Virus record (IMG/VR): IMGVR_UViG_3300031576_000053
Span: 1 to 55,612 of that record
Origin: a virus
DNA: 55,612 nucleotides
Strand: one strand, 5' to 3'
This document shows positions 21,719 through 30,388 of the stretch, piece after piece. Each line of letters starts with the position of its first letter. Positions within the stretch are counted from its first letter, which is position 1. Made by a program: the position numbers and the translations under genes. The notes under the pieces were generated by a model. It had not been told where the DNA came from, ran no database searches, and was given only the letters and a program-made list of their open reading frames with translations.

Positions 21719-23380
21719 GTGCGCTACGCGCGGGCTGCGGTGCGGGACGAGGCGGGCGAGCGGCACGGGCGGTGGTTGAGGCTCGCCGCGGCGCGGTTTC
21801 TGTGGGACTTGGCGCGCGCGCGGCGCGGGACGGCGGGCTTCGGGTTCGACCCCTGGAGCGCGAACGACGCCTGCGAGTTCATCGAGAAGCTACCGCACGT
21901 CGAGGGCACCTGGGAGAGCCCGACGCTCAGGCTTCACGACTCGCAGGTCTTCTTGGTTGCGCAGGTATTCGGATTCCGGAACCGGGGGGGCGGGCGGCGC
22001 TTCACGGGGGTGTTGCTCAACGTCGCGAGAAAGTACGGGAAGAGCACGCTCGCGGCGGCGATCCTGCTCTACTGCCTTTGCTGCGAGGACGAGGCTGGCG
22101 CGCAGGTTATCACCGCGGCGAAGACGGGGCAGCAGGCGCGTATCGTCTTCAGCTACGCGAAGCGCATGGTCGAGCAGACGCCGGACCTTCGCGAGTGGTA
22201 CGGCCTGGAGCCGTTCGCGAACGCGATCGCACGCTGGCAGATCGGCGGCACGTTCAAGCCGATCAACGCCAAGGCGTCCTCGCAGGACGGGCTGAACCCG
22301 AGCCACTGCGTGCTCGACGAGATCCACGCGCACCAGACCCACGATCTGCTGAACGTGCTGCGCTCCGCGGCGGGCGCGCGAGCCAACCCGCTTTGGCTCT
22401 ACACAACGAGCGAGGGTTACGAGACGCCCGGGCCTTGGCCGGACCTGCGGGCGATGGCGCAGAACGTGCTGTTGCGCACGTTCGAGGCCGACCACTTTCT
22501 CGCGCTGATCTTCGCGCTCGACGACGACGATGCGGAGTTCGACGAGACGCGCTGGGTCAAGGCAAACCCGGTGATCGGATCAAACGCCATCCTTCTACGC
22601 GAGGTCCGCAAGGAGGCGGCGGAAGCGCGGCAGATGCCTGGCCATGCGGCGGAGTTCCGCATCAAGCGCCTGAACCGCCGGTCGGCAGCAGCGAAGAGCT
22701 GGGTGGACCTTGAACGGTGGCGGGCTTGCGCCGGCGCGGTGGACCTAGAGGCACTGCGGGACCGCGACTGCTGGGCGGGCCTTGACCTCGCGAGCACGAA
22801 GGACTTGTGCGCCTTGCGCCTCGTCTGGCCGGTGGACGGGATCTGGTTCACCTGGGGCTGGCGGTGGGTGCCGGCGCTCGCGGTCGCGCAGCGGACGGAG
22901 CGCGGCACGGTGCCCTACGCGAGCTGGGTGGCGCAGGGGTTGATCAAGCAAACCGAGGGCGAGGTCGCCGACTACGCGGAGATCGAGCGGGACATCGACG
23001 CGCTTTGCGAGCGGTTCCTGCGGATCAAGGAGATCGCCTTCGACCCGTGGAACGCGACCGAGCTTTCGAGCCGGATGATGGAGAAGAGCAGGATCATGGT
23101 GGCGTTCCGCCAGGGCGCGAAGAGCTATCACCCGGCGATGCAGGCGCTGGAGCGGATCTACTACGCGAAGATGCTGCGGCACGGCGGGGACCCCGTTCTG
23201 ACCTGGTGCGCGGCGAACCTGGTGCCGCGCTTCGATCCGAACATGAACATGGCGCCCGACCGGCAACGGAGCGGGGAGAAGATCGACGACATGGCCGCGT
23301 TGCTGATGGCGATCGGGCGGGCGGTGGCGGGCGGGGACCAGAGCAGCGTCTACGACACGAGAGGGGTAATCGCGCTATGA
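21719..23380 (+). CDS. terL: Terminase large subunit
   Basis: A packaging ATPase-nuclease, 553 residues from GTG 21719. The ATPase has a Walker-A-like ARKYGKST near residue 102 and a Walker B VLDEIHAH with Asp200/Glu201. The nuclease has an Asp in WAGLDLAST near 356, FDPWNAT and a late KIDDMAA. The start is uncertain: conserved-looking DHAARAV lies upstream of the GTG in the same frame, overlapping TerS, with no standard start codon nearer than 21578. A rare start or a longer overlap is possible. Confidence 0.93.
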   Translation: MRYARAAVRDEAGERHGRWLRLAAARFLWDLARARRGTAGFGFDPWSANDACEFIEKLPHVEGTWESPTLRLHDSQVFLVAQVFGFRNRGGGRRFTGVLLNVARKYGKSTLAAAILLYCLCCEDEAGAQVITAAKTGQQARIVFSYAKRMVEQTPDLREWYGLEPFANAIARWQIGGTFKPINAKASSQDGLNPSHCVLDEIHAHQTHDLLNVLRSAAGARANPLWLYTTSEGYETPGPWPDLRAMAQNVLLRTFEADHFLALIFALDDDDAEFDETRWVKANPVIGSNAILLREVRKEAAEARQMPGHAAEFRIKRLNRRSAAAKSWVDLERWRACAGAVDLEALRDRDCWAGLDLASTKDLCALRLVWPVDGIWFTWGWRWVPALAVAQRTERGTVPYASWVAQGLIKQTEGEVADYAEIERDIDALCERFLRIKEIAFDPWNATELSSRMMEKSRIMVAFRQGAKSYHPAMQALERIYYAKMLRHGGDPVLTWCAANLVPRFDPNMNMAPDRQRSGEKIDDMAALLMAIGRAVAGGDQSSVYDTRGVIAL

Positions 23381-23402
23381 CGCTCAAGACAGAGAAGGTG
23401 GC

Positions 23403-23564
23403 GTGATCGCCGTGAAGCCGCATGATTGGTTGTTGCTCGCGGGCTGCGCGATGCTGATTAGCGGGGTCGCCTGGGTCTACGCGCCCGCGGGGCTGATCCT
23501 CGCGGGGCTTGTCCTGGTGCGTGCGCACGCAAAGATCGAGGCGAGGAGGCAGCCGGATGCTTGA
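23403..23564 (+). CDS. Small membrane protein between TerL and portal
   Basis: A 53-residue protein from GTG 23403. Two hydrophobic stretches (DWLLLAGCAMLISGVAWVY; GLILAGLVLVRAH) suggest one or two membrane passes. Small membrane proteins at this place are known in other HK97-like phages; the role is not known. Its end overlaps the portal start and carries the portal ribosome site GAGGAGG. Confidence 0.6.
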   Translation: MIAVKPHDWLLLAGCAMLISGVAWVYAPAGLILAGLVLVRAHAKIEARRQPDA

Positions 23565-25038
23565 GGGCCTAAAGGTTATGCTCGGTGACGCGTACCGCGC
23601 ACTCGGTGTCGCATTTCGCGCCTCGCCCGAGAACCCCTCGACGAGCCTCTCGAACCCGGCGCAGTGGCTGCTCGAATGGGCTGGTGGTGGCCCCTCGGCT
23701 TCCGGGGTCGCCGTCACGGAGGACAAGGCGCTCGGCGTCCCGATCGCCTACGCATGCGCGAGCCTCGTTTCGCGCGTGCTCGCCTCGCTCCCGGTGCACG
23801 TCTACCGCCGCTCGGGCAAGTTTGCCGAGCCCGCCCCTGAGCACTGGGCGCAGCCGCTGCTCGCCGAGGCGCCGAACCTGCTCCATACGGCCTTCGTCTG
23901 GCGGGAGATCGTGGCGTTACACGCGCTTTTTTGGGGGAATCACTACTCCGCGATCACGCTAGACCCGCGCGGTGAGGTGACGTTCCTGCCGCTACTACCG
24001 TGGAACGTGCGGGTGCGGCTCACGACGACCGGCGACCGCAAGGTGTACGTCGCGCGGCTCGCGGACGGCGTGGACAAGGAGCTCCGCGAGGACCAGATCC
24101 TGCACATCCCCGCCCTGGGCTCCGACGGGCTGACGGGAATCTCGCCCGTGCGGCGGCTGCGCAATATGTACGGCCTCGCGATCGCAACGGAGAACTTCGG
24201 CGCGAAGTTCTTCGCGAACGACGCCCGCCCGAGCGTGATCATGGAGATGCCCGGGAAGATGGACGAGAAGGCGCAGAAGAACCTCGTCACCTCGCTCTAC
24301 GAGAAGTTCTCCGGCGCCGAGAACCGCTGGAAGGTGCTCGTGCTGGAGCAGGGCGCGAAGATGCACATGGTGCAGATGCCGCTGGAGGACGCGCAGTTCC
24401 TTCAAACCCGCATGATGGAGGACTCGCAGATCTGCGCCGCGTTCGGCGTGCCGCCCCACATGATCGGCCTGACCGAGAAGACGAGCAGCTGGGGGACCGG
24501 CGTGGAGCAAATGTCCATCGGGTTCTCCAAGTACACGATGGTCCCGTGGTGCCGGAAGATCGAGATGGAGCTGCGGCGCAAGGTCTTCACGGACGGCGAG
24601 CACTTCGCGAAGTTCGACCTGAACGGCCTCGAGCGTGGCGACTACAAGAGCCGCATGGAGGGCTACCAGATCGCGGTGATGAACGGCATCAAGACGCGGA
24701 ACGAGGTGCGCGAGCTCGAGGACGACCCGCCGCTCGCCGACGGGGACGTGGCGCTGGTGCCGGCGAACCTGACCACGATGGAGAAGCTCCAAGCCGAGCC
24801 GAAGGAACCCGCCGCGCAGGGCGAGGACGGCGCGCGCGGCGTGACGGTGACCGTCGCCCCGCCCGCCGTGACGGTGAATGCGCCCCCCGTCAACGTCGCC
24901 CCGCCCGCCGTGACGGTGAACATTGAGGGCAACAAGAAAAACAAGCGTGAGTTCGAGTTCATCGAGGACGAGGATGGGCGCATCCGCGGCATGCGCGAGA
25001 AGCGCGAGCCCGAGCCCGAGCGAGGGGCCGGCGGGTGA
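23557..25038 (+). CDS. Portal protein, HK97 family
   Basis: A 493-residue protein that forms the dodecameric DNA gate of the head. ATG 23557 follows GAGGAGG. Signature parts: ALGVPIAYACASLVSRVLAS near residue 60, NHYSAITLDPRGEVTFLPLL, DQILHIPALGSDGLTGISPV and the FGVPPHMIGLTEKTSSWGTG clip region near 300. The C-terminal 75 residues are a Val/Pro-rich repeat followed by a charged tail, unlike the folded core. Confidence 0.93.
   Translation: MLEGLKVMLGDAYRALGVAFRASPENPSTSLSNPAQWLLEWAGGGPSASGVAVTEDKALGVPIAYACASLVSRVLASLPVHVYRRSGKFAEPAPEHWAQPLLAEAPNLLHTAFVWREIVALHALFWGNHYSAITLDPRGEVTFLPLLPWNVRVRLTTTGDRKVYVARLADGVDKELREDQILHIPALGSDGLTGISPVRRLRNMYGLAIATENFGAKFFANDARPSVIMEMPGKMDEKAQKNLVTSLYEKFSGAENRWKVLVLEQGAKMHMVQMPLEDAQFLQTRMMEDSQICAAFGVPPHMIGLTEKTSSWGTGVEQMSIGFSKYTMVPWCRKIEMELRRKVFTDGEHFAKFDLNGLERGDYKSRMEGYQIAVMNGIKTRNEVRELEDDPPLADGDVALVPANLTTMEKLQAEPKEPAAQGEDGARGVTVTVAPPAVTVNAPPVNVAPPAVTVNIEGNKKNKREFEFIEDEDGRIRGMREKREPEPERGAGG
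24856..24920 (+). repeat. Short direct repeat encoding the Val/Pro tail of the portal
   Basis: GCCCCGCCCGCCGTGACGGT occurs twice (from 24856 and 24898), giving APPAVTVN-type peptide repeats separated by APPVNV. Low-complexity tails of this sort vary in length between relatives. Confidence 0.75.
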
Positions 25039-25418
25039 ACCAGCGCTACGACCGCGGCCGGGAGGCCTTCGGCGAGGCCGAGATCAACTGGGCCAAGGAC
25101 CAGATCGTCGCGTACCTCGTGAGCAACGCCTACGTGCCGAAGGTCGGCAAGCACCGCACCGTGAGCGACCTGAGCGACATCGTCGCCGGTCCGGTCGCGC
25201 TCGAAGGCAAAACGATCAAGGACGGTTATGCGGCAGCGGGGCAAGTGGTGTTCGAGGCCGTGAAGGCGGAGGCGATGATCCGCGCCATGGTGATCGCGAA
25301 GAAGAACGCCGCCCTGATCGCGTACATGGACGAGGTGACCGGGTTCCCGATGCGCTCGAACGGCGGCGACGTGGTGATTGCCACGCCAAAGGACAAGCCG
25401 TGGTTCTTCCGCCTGTAG
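25035..25418 (+). CDS. Virion-type protein after the portal
   Basis: A 127-residue protein whose GTG overlaps the portal stop. A helical first half (AEINWAKDQIVAYLVSNAYV) is followed by KNAALIAYMDEVTGFPMRSN and a Trp/Phe-rich end. The 'ALIAY-D--TG-P---NGGD' pattern occurs in phage structural proteins. Exact role unknown. Confidence 0.62.
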   Translation: MNQRYDRGREAFGEAEINWAKDQIVAYLVSNAYVPKVGKHRTVSDLSDIVAGPVALEGKTIKDGYAAAGQVVFEAVKAEAMIRAMVIAKKNAALIAYMDEVTGFPMRSNGGDVVIATPKDKPWFFRL

Positions 25419-25596
25419 GTTTTGGGGGCTAACGGGAAGATGCCACTCGCGGTGCTGGCCCTCACGCACGGCCGGTTAGAGTTCTATACGCCGTTGGAGT
25501 CCAGGCTATACGGGTGAGCGCGCGGCGCCAGTTCGTGCAGGCGTAGTAGGTGCCGCTCGTTTCCGAGGGACTTCCGGCGATGACTCCGAGGATTTG

Positions 25597-25782
25597 ATGC
25601 ACACCCTTTCCTTCGACTCAGAAACCGGCACCGACGCCATGTTCCGTTGCACGTCTTGCGGCCAGATCATCGGGTTCAAAAAGCCCGGCATAGGCGAACC
25701 CGCCGCAGTCCCGTTGGAAGGTGGCGGATGGACACACCCGGATAATTTCGACCAGTGGATGGTGCTATGCGAGCCAACCTGA
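25597..25782 (+). CDS. Small Cys-containing protein
   Basis: A 61-residue protein with one CxxC pair (MFRCTSCGQIIGF) and a late single Cys, possibly a half zinc ribbon. ATG 25597 is preceded by GAGGA. The 178 bases before it hold only very short frames. It overlaps the next micro-gene. Function unknown. Confidence 0.5.
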   Translation: MHTLSFDSETGTDAMFRCTSCGQIIGFKKPGIGEPAAVPLEGGGWTHPDNFDQWMVLCEPT

Positions 25783-25871
25783 AGCCTATTCACTCCAAGC
25801 GCCTTGAGCGCTGGCTCGGCACCGAACGCATCGAAGTCTTGAGCCGCAAAATGAATGTTGACAACCTATGA
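25767..25871 (+). CDS. 34-residue protein resembling the N-terminus of the next gene
   Basis: Its residues 8-29, HSKRLERWLGTERIEV and on, parallel residues 13-34 of the following protein, HSQRLERWVGSERLEL. The ATG overlaps the zinc-ribbon gene and the TGA overlaps the next ATG (ATGA). It looks like a partial duplication kept in frame, or a remnant of an older copy. Confidence 0.55.
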   Translation: MRANLKPIHSKRLERWLGTERIEVLSRKMNVDNL

Positions 25872-27016
25872 TCTTCACTCCGTCTCGGCAACACGCGAGC
25901 ACCCATTCCCAGAGGCTTGAGCGCTGGGTTGGGAGCGAACGGCTTGAGTTGATCTCGGGAGCGATGCGCAACTGGCCGCGAGGCGCGCCCCCGATTCACC
26001 TGCTCGACGTGCCAGGCTCGGTGCGGGTCTGCGGGGGCGGGGATTTCAGCGGGCCGTTCGAGCGCGGAATGTTTTTCTCCGCGATGGATGCGTTCGAAGC
26101 CGCCATCAAGCGGGCGGTGCGCGGGACTGGGAGGGTTCACTACGGAGTCCTGAACGCGGGGTTCGCCTCGATCTCTGACGCGCTCTCGCAGGCTTCGCAA
26201 GGGTTCGTCCAATACCCTGCGGGGGTATTCAACAAGGTCGGACCGACGGGGGTGTTGGGCGTCACGACGAGCCTGCACAAGATCGGCCCTCAACCCGCCG
26301 CCGGTGTTGCCGCCGCCGCCGCGCCGGGCGGGACGGCATACGTCGATTCCGACACCGGTGGGATGGGGTTCGCCAACCCCGCGGTCGGCACGCTCCGGCT
26401 CACGGGGGCGAACGTCACCTGCTCGGCGATCAACAATTCGCTTCTTCTCTACGACCGCATCTTCGGCGTGGCAAAGACGATGAACAGCACAGCCACCGAG
26501 GCGGTGACTGGCGTGCCGACGCGCTACCAGGACACGGTTGCAACCGCTGAGGGCTACATCGGTGGCAATTTCGGTTTTGTCGAGGTCGGTCTTACCGCGC
26601 TTGCCGCGACGGCGCACAACTGGACGGTTTGCACCTATCTCGATCAGGCGAACGCGGCGAGCACGCTGCCCTCGCTCACGGGCAACTCAGCCGCGATCAC
26701 CCACCGGCTGGACCACCCGGTGCAGCAGTTCTTCGCTCCGCTCGCCTCTGGAGACACCGGCATCAAGGCGTGGACGCAGATGCAAGCCTCGGCGCTCGTC
26801 GCGACCGGGTTGATCGACTTCGTCATCGGCCACCCCATCGGGTTCATGTCCTTCCTGGTGAGCAACTCGGTGATACCCTTCGATTGGTTGACGAACCAGG
26901 ATCAAGCGCCGCGCATCTTCGACGATGCCTATCTCGCGTTCCTTGAGATCAACAAGCCTGGGTCGGGCACCACCACCTACACGGGACGCATCGCAGCGAC
27001 GAGCACTAGCTCATAA
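25868..27016 (+). CDS. Putative virion structural protein
   Basis: A 382-residue protein. The N-terminal helix RLERWVGSERLELISGAMRN and a PGSVRVCGGGDFSGPFERG segment start a domain to about residue 105. A Gly/Ala/Thr-rich, beta-type body follows (TLRLTGANVTCSAINNSLLL), with FDWLTNQDQAPRIFDDAYLA near the end. The composition is that of a capsid decoration or fibre protein. No family recognised. Lies between portal and protease. Confidence 0.6.
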   Translation: MIFTPSRQHASTHSQRLERWVGSERLELISGAMRNWPRGAPPIHLLDVPGSVRVCGGGDFSGPFERGMFFSAMDAFEAAIKRAVRGTGRVHYGVLNAGFASISDALSQASQGFVQYPAGVFNKVGPTGVLGVTTSLHKIGPQPAAGVAAAAAPGGTAYVDSDTGGMGFANPAVGTLRLTGANVTCSAINNSLLLYDRIFGVAKTMNSTATEAVTGVPTRYQDTVATAEGYIGGNFGFVEVGLTALAATAHNWTVCTYLDQANAASTLPSLTGNSAAITHRLDHPVQQFFAPLASGDTGIKAWTQMQASALVATGLIDFVIGHPIGFMSFLVSNSVIPFDWLTNQDQAPRIFDDAYLAFLEINKPGSGTTTYTGRIAATSTSS

Positions 27017-27061
27017 TGATGCGTGCTGCCGATGAAACAGTGGGTAAGGTGGTGATCTGAC

Positions 27062-27310
27062 GTGAGCGGCCTGCGCAGTCTAAAGTTGCGTAGCGGGCAG
27101 CTCATCTGGACGCCGCTGATCGGGTTCTGGCAGGCTCCGAAGACTCTTGATGCAGCAGACCCGCAGATTCCGAACCTGCCGTTGCTCTCTTCGGCGGACC
27201 AGATAGATCAATGGATGGCGGCGATGAACCGCCCCTGGCGAGACATAGTTTTTTCGCAGCCCAAGACGATGTCATCCGGGATGACACCGCCAGATACGAT
27301 GCCGACCTAA
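27062..27310 (+). CDS. Hypothetical protein of the head region
   Basis: An 82-residue protein from GTG 27062. Trp/Pro-rich middle (LIWTPLIGFWQAPKTL), then SSADQIDQWMAAMNRPWRDI. No family recognised. It is followed after 12 bases by a gene with a strong ribosome site. Confidence 0.5.
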   Translation: MSGLRSLKLRSGQLIWTPLIGFWQAPKTLDAADPQIPNLPLLSSADQIDQWMAAMNRPWRDIVFSQPKTMSSGMTPPDTMPT

Positions 27311-27322
27311 AGGAGAAATGCC

Positions 27323-27775
27323 ATGGCAAGTTACAACGCATCCCACCAGACGCCCGCAGGGACGAACCTCACGATCATGGTGCTCGCCTCGGCGGCCGCC
27401 GCTCGCGGGAGGATTCACCAGTTGATCATCGGCTCGGACGCGACGCCAGCGGACGTCGCCACCGAGTTCGCCGTCCTGCGGCACACGGCCGCCGCAGTCG
27501 GCGGCACGGCGCTCACCGAGAAGCCAACGGACCCGACGATGCCGGCCGCATCCTGCGTGGCGACCGGCGGTACGATGACCGAGCCGACCTACGAGGCGGT
27601 CGCGACCGAGGGGCTGCTCCAGATCGCGCTCAATCAGCGGGCGACCTTCACCTGGATCGCGAACCCGGGTCGGGAGCTCGCGACCGTGGTCGGGACGGCG
27701 AACGGGATCGGGCTCCGCTCCATCGCCTCCGGCGGGACGCCCAACATCAACGCCACCATCGCCTGGGATGAGTGA
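27323..27775 (+). CDS. Putative virion decoration-type protein
   Basis: A 150-residue protein with a strong ribosome site (AAAGGAG). It is Ala/Thr/Gly-rich with alternating hydrophobic residues, and its beta-strand-type repeats (LIIGSDATPADVATEFAVLR; NINATIAWDE at the end) are typical of capsid decoration or small structural proteins. Abundant expression is likely from the ribosome site. Family known to me only by pattern. Confidence 0.62.
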   Translation: MASYNASHQTPAGTNLTIMVLASAAAARGRIHQLIIGSDATPADVATEFAVLRHTAAAVGGTALTEKPTDPTMPAASCVATGGTMTEPTYEAVATEGLLQIALNQRATFTWIANPGRELATVVGTANGIGLRSIASGGTPNINATIAWDE

Positions 27776-27776
27776 A

Positions 27777-28243
27777 TTATGGGTGCTTTAATTTAGGCGT
27801 CCATTTCATGCTGCCGTCGCCTTTTTGATTCAAGCGCATCAGCTTGCGATAGATTCTGAATCTCATATTGAGCACAGCCGACGAGAGAGGATGCACACCC
27901 TGACCGAGAAGAGTGTCCGTGAAAGATAAGTAAAGTAATGCGCGCTCTTTTTCAATACGAGATAAGGCGATAAAGACCTAAGAAAACGCACACTGGCATT
28001 GCTATGGAAATCAAGAGAGAAATAGGGTTTACATCCAGCTCGATGATGCCACGGTCTCAGTTTGCCGCCGAGTTTGTTTTGTATGGCTTTGAGCACCGAG
28101 ATTTCGGTGTTGCCGATATACACGCGTCGCGTCCACACTACATGGTTGACGCCACTGGAGCGTTTAAGACTTCCGGAAATTGTGATGCCACCTTCCCCAT
28201 CGAAAAATCCTGCAATATAGGCGGTGGATAAATGCCTGACCAT
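27777..28243 (-). pseudogene. LAGLIDADG homing endonuclease with a frameshift
   Basis: The start at ATG 28243 (GGAG before it) gives HLSTAYIAGFFDGEGGITIS, a clear LAGLIDADG motif. The open frame stops at 27863. From about 27930 a -1 frame continues the expected end: GQGVHPLSSAVLNMRFRIYR, then KLMRLNQKGDG, stopping at 27777. HPLS and LNQKG endings are usual for this family, so one indel splits the gene. AT-richer than its neighbours and antisense to the head operon. Confidence 0.75.
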
Positions 28244-28459
28244 AGCGTTCTCCGACCTCATGGATATATCTCCATCGTTGGAGATGGGATAAAACAAGAG
28301 TATGACACACTTTCTTGCGTTCATTGCGGCAAGCATTGGATGGTGGTGCCTGGATCTGGGCGCAGGCGTGGCTGGTGCATGAAGTGCAACGGGCCACATT
28401 GCGGCGGGCCAAAATGTTGGACGTGTAGGCCGCTAGAGGAACTGATCTACAGGGGCTGA
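28232..28459 (+). CDS. Cys-rich zinc-binding protein
   Basis: A 75-residue protein. CVHCGKHWMVVPGSGRRRGW, then CMKCNGPHCGGPKCWTC, gives eight Cys/His ligands able to bind two zincs. The start overlaps the 5' end of the opposed homing endonuclease by 12 bases. Similar small zinc proteins occur in other phages between head genes. Function unknown. Confidence 0.65.
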   Translation: MPDHSVLRPHGYISIVGDGIKQEYDTLSCVHCGKHWMVVPGSGRRRGWCMKCNGPHCGGPKCWTCRPLEELIYRG

Positions 28460-28465
28460 TAGTGT

Positions 28466-29545
28466 GTGGCTGAACGAAGTCAATATCAATACCAACAGAT
28501 TACCGGCCCGGTCTGGCGGGAACCTGTCGCTGAGAAGCTCGCGTGGCTACCTCGCGGGCAGCAGCCAGCACGAGCGCTCCCACCAAATCGGCTTGGCGAT
28601 TTCGCACGACCGGAATTCGCTGCGTTATATAAACCGGAATTGCTTGAGTGGTTCCCGACCGATAGATACCGCGGGCGCGAGCTGGCGAGGGCGCTTAACG
28701 ATTGGAGCGTCCTCCCGCAACGGGTCGAGGCGATCTACGACCCGCAGAATCTCGAATGGATGCCGCGCGGAGCATATCCACAGGTTCCAATCGAACGGCG
28801 TCGGCTTGGTGACTTCGCCAGGCCGGAATTTGAAGCGCTGTATGGGGCGGAAGGCCTGCAGTGGCAGCCCTCAGATCGATATGCTGGCAGATCGCTTGAG
28901 CGCTCGCTCACTAGACACTCGGTCCTCGATCCGTCACCGCCGATTGTCGTTTACGATCCGCAGAACCTTGAGTGGGTGCCAAGAGGCCAGCAACCAGCGA
29001 GGGTCGAGCCGCGTGGTCTGCTGCTCCAGGCGCTTCTTGATCCGCTTCCGCTGGTCGTCGCGTATGACCCGCAGAATCTCGAATGGCTTCCCGCCGGCGC
29101 GGCCCGCGGGCCGCTGGCGTTGCAAGGGATTTTTCTCGGTCCATGGGCTCTTGATCCAGCTCCCGTAGCGGTCACGGAGCCGAAAGCGCTCATCGGCGGC
29201 GTCACGCCATTCCGGCGTCCGCCGCTGCGGTTGCCGTCGTGGTTGGAGTTGGAGTGCCGCCCATTCGAGGAGCCTACGTTCTGGGGCCGGCCGGTGGCGC
29301 GGCAGGAGAGCCTGCACGAGTCCGCCTCTGTCGCGGAGCTGGCGGAATCGCTCGTCGCGCTGCGCGTAGCCGCGAGATTCACGGCGTCGCCGCACACGGT
29401 CGAGGCGCGCTACCAGCAGCTGCGGCTGCGCGCGCGCGTCATGCTGATCGCGAGGCCGGAGGAGAACGATTGCCCAGAGAGGCTGCGCTCGATCAGGCAG
29501 CCATCGCGCGCTGACCTGCTGATGGCCGCGATGAGAGTTCGATAA
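28466..29545 (+). CDS. Repeat-containing putative virion protein
   Basis: A 359-residue protein from GTG 28466. YDPQNLEW-P occurs at residues 91, 163 and 200, with degenerate copies near 25, 56 and 127. A larger unit, RLGDFARPEF...W.P.DRY.GR, starts at 42 and 113. Residues 245-359 are a separate, Arg-rich helical end (RLRARVMLIARPEENDCPER). The repeats suggest a fibrous or decorating surface protein. No family recognised. Confidence 0.6.
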   Translation: MAERSQYQYQQITGPVWREPVAEKLAWLPRGQQPARALPPNRLGDFARPEFAALYKPELLEWFPTDRYRGRELARALNDWSVLPQRVEAIYDPQNLEWMPRGAYPQVPIERRRLGDFARPEFEALYGAEGLQWQPSDRYAGRSLERSLTRHSVLDPSPPIVVYDPQNLEWVPRGQQPARVEPRGLLLQALLDPLPLVVAYDPQNLEWLPAGAARGPLALQGIFLGPWALDPAPVAVTEPKALIGGVTPFRRPPLRLPSWLELECRPFEEPTFWGRPVARQESLHESASVAELAESLVALRVAARFTASPHTVEARYQQLRLRARVMLIARPEENDCPERLRSIRQPSRADLLMAAMRVR

Positions 29546-29560
29546 CGAAGGAGAAACGAG

Positions 29561-30268
29561 ATGAAACCAGAAGAGATCAACTTCGACGTGGTGCGTAGGC
29601 GCGGCGCGGAGTGCGAAACGCGCTCTTTCGCCTTGGACGAGGTGCGGGTGGAGCCTGGCGCGGACGGGATCGGGCAGAGAATCATAGGGCACGCAGCGGT
29701 GTTCGATCTGCTCTCGGAGGACCTCGGCGGGTTCCGCGAGAAGATCTCCCCGGGGGCGTTCGCCGAGGTGATCTCGACGGACGACGTGCGGGCGCTCTTC
29801 AACCATGATGACAACATGCTCCTCGGCCGGAACAAGGCGAACACGCTCTCGCTCGCCGAGGACGAAAAGGGGTTGCGGAGCGTGATCGACCTCCCGGATA
29901 CGCAGCTCGCGCGCGACCTCGCCGTGCTGATGGCGCGCGGGGACGTGAACCAGATGAGCTTCGCCTTCGAAATCTCGAAGGACGGCCAGGACTGGGAGAA
30001 AACGGGCGATGGACCGTGGATCCGCACGATCAAGAAGATCAAGCGGCTGTGGGACGTGTCGGTGGTCACGTTCCCCGCGTATCCGCAGACCGACGCCGCG
30101 GTGCGGGCGATGAGGGCGGTGGAGGAGGTCGCGCTCGCCGCCGCGAGGACGAAGAAAGAGGACGAAGATGCGGTGCTCGCCGCCGCGGGGCTCGCGATCG
30201 CGCGGCGCGCCGAGGTTACGCGCCTCGTGCAGCGTCATCGGCTGCGGCTGATCGACCAGGGACTTTGA
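29561..30268 (+). CDS. Prohead protease, HK97 (S78) family
   Basis: A 235-residue serine protease that processes the capsid scaffold. Catalytic His82 lies in ALFNHDD and Ser133 in VNQMSFAFEI. IIGHAAVFDLLSEDLGGFRE is the typical N-terminal strand region. A helical C-terminal 50 residues may be removed or bind the capsid. It is followed by the capsid gene after 120 bases. Confidence 0.92.
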   Translation: MKPEEINFDVVRRRGAECETRSFALDEVRVEPGADGIGQRIIGHAAVFDLLSEDLGGFREKISPGAFAEVISTDDVRALFNHDDNMLLGRNKANTLSLAEDEKGLRSVIDLPDTQLARDLAVLMARGDVNQMSFAFEISKDGQDWEKTGDGPWIRTIKKIKRLWDVSVVTFPAYPQTDAAVRAMRAVEEVALAAARTKKEDEDAVLAAAGLAIARRAEVTRLVQRHRLRLIDQGL

Positions 30269-30273
30269 CATCC

Positions 30274-30303
30274 GCCTCGCCTATTCGAGGGCGGGGTTTT
30301 CCG
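30274..30303 (+). terminator. Candidate hairpin between protease and capsid genes
   Basis: CGCCTCG and CGAGGGCG pair around a CCTATT loop with one bulge; GGGGTTTT follows. It could be a weak terminator or an mRNA processing element that sets capsid expression. Confidence 0.4.
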
Positions 30304-30388
30304 GCTTAGCAAGGGCTTGTAACGGCGCGCCCCTCCCGGGACGCACGCAGGGCCGCCTCGCGCGGCATTTTTTCAAGGAGATATTCAA

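Noticed and set aside
25419-25596. Tiny frames after the portal-side virion gene, including a 25-residue one at 25440
   Set aside because: No ribosome site and no coupling to neighbours; probably untranslated spacer.
27017-27061. 14-residue frame
   Set aside because: Too short and with no supporting context; treated as spacer before the GTG at 27062.
28934-30271. 445-residue minus-strand frame
   Set aside because: Antisense to the repeat protein and protease genes, low-complexity Arg-rich sequence.
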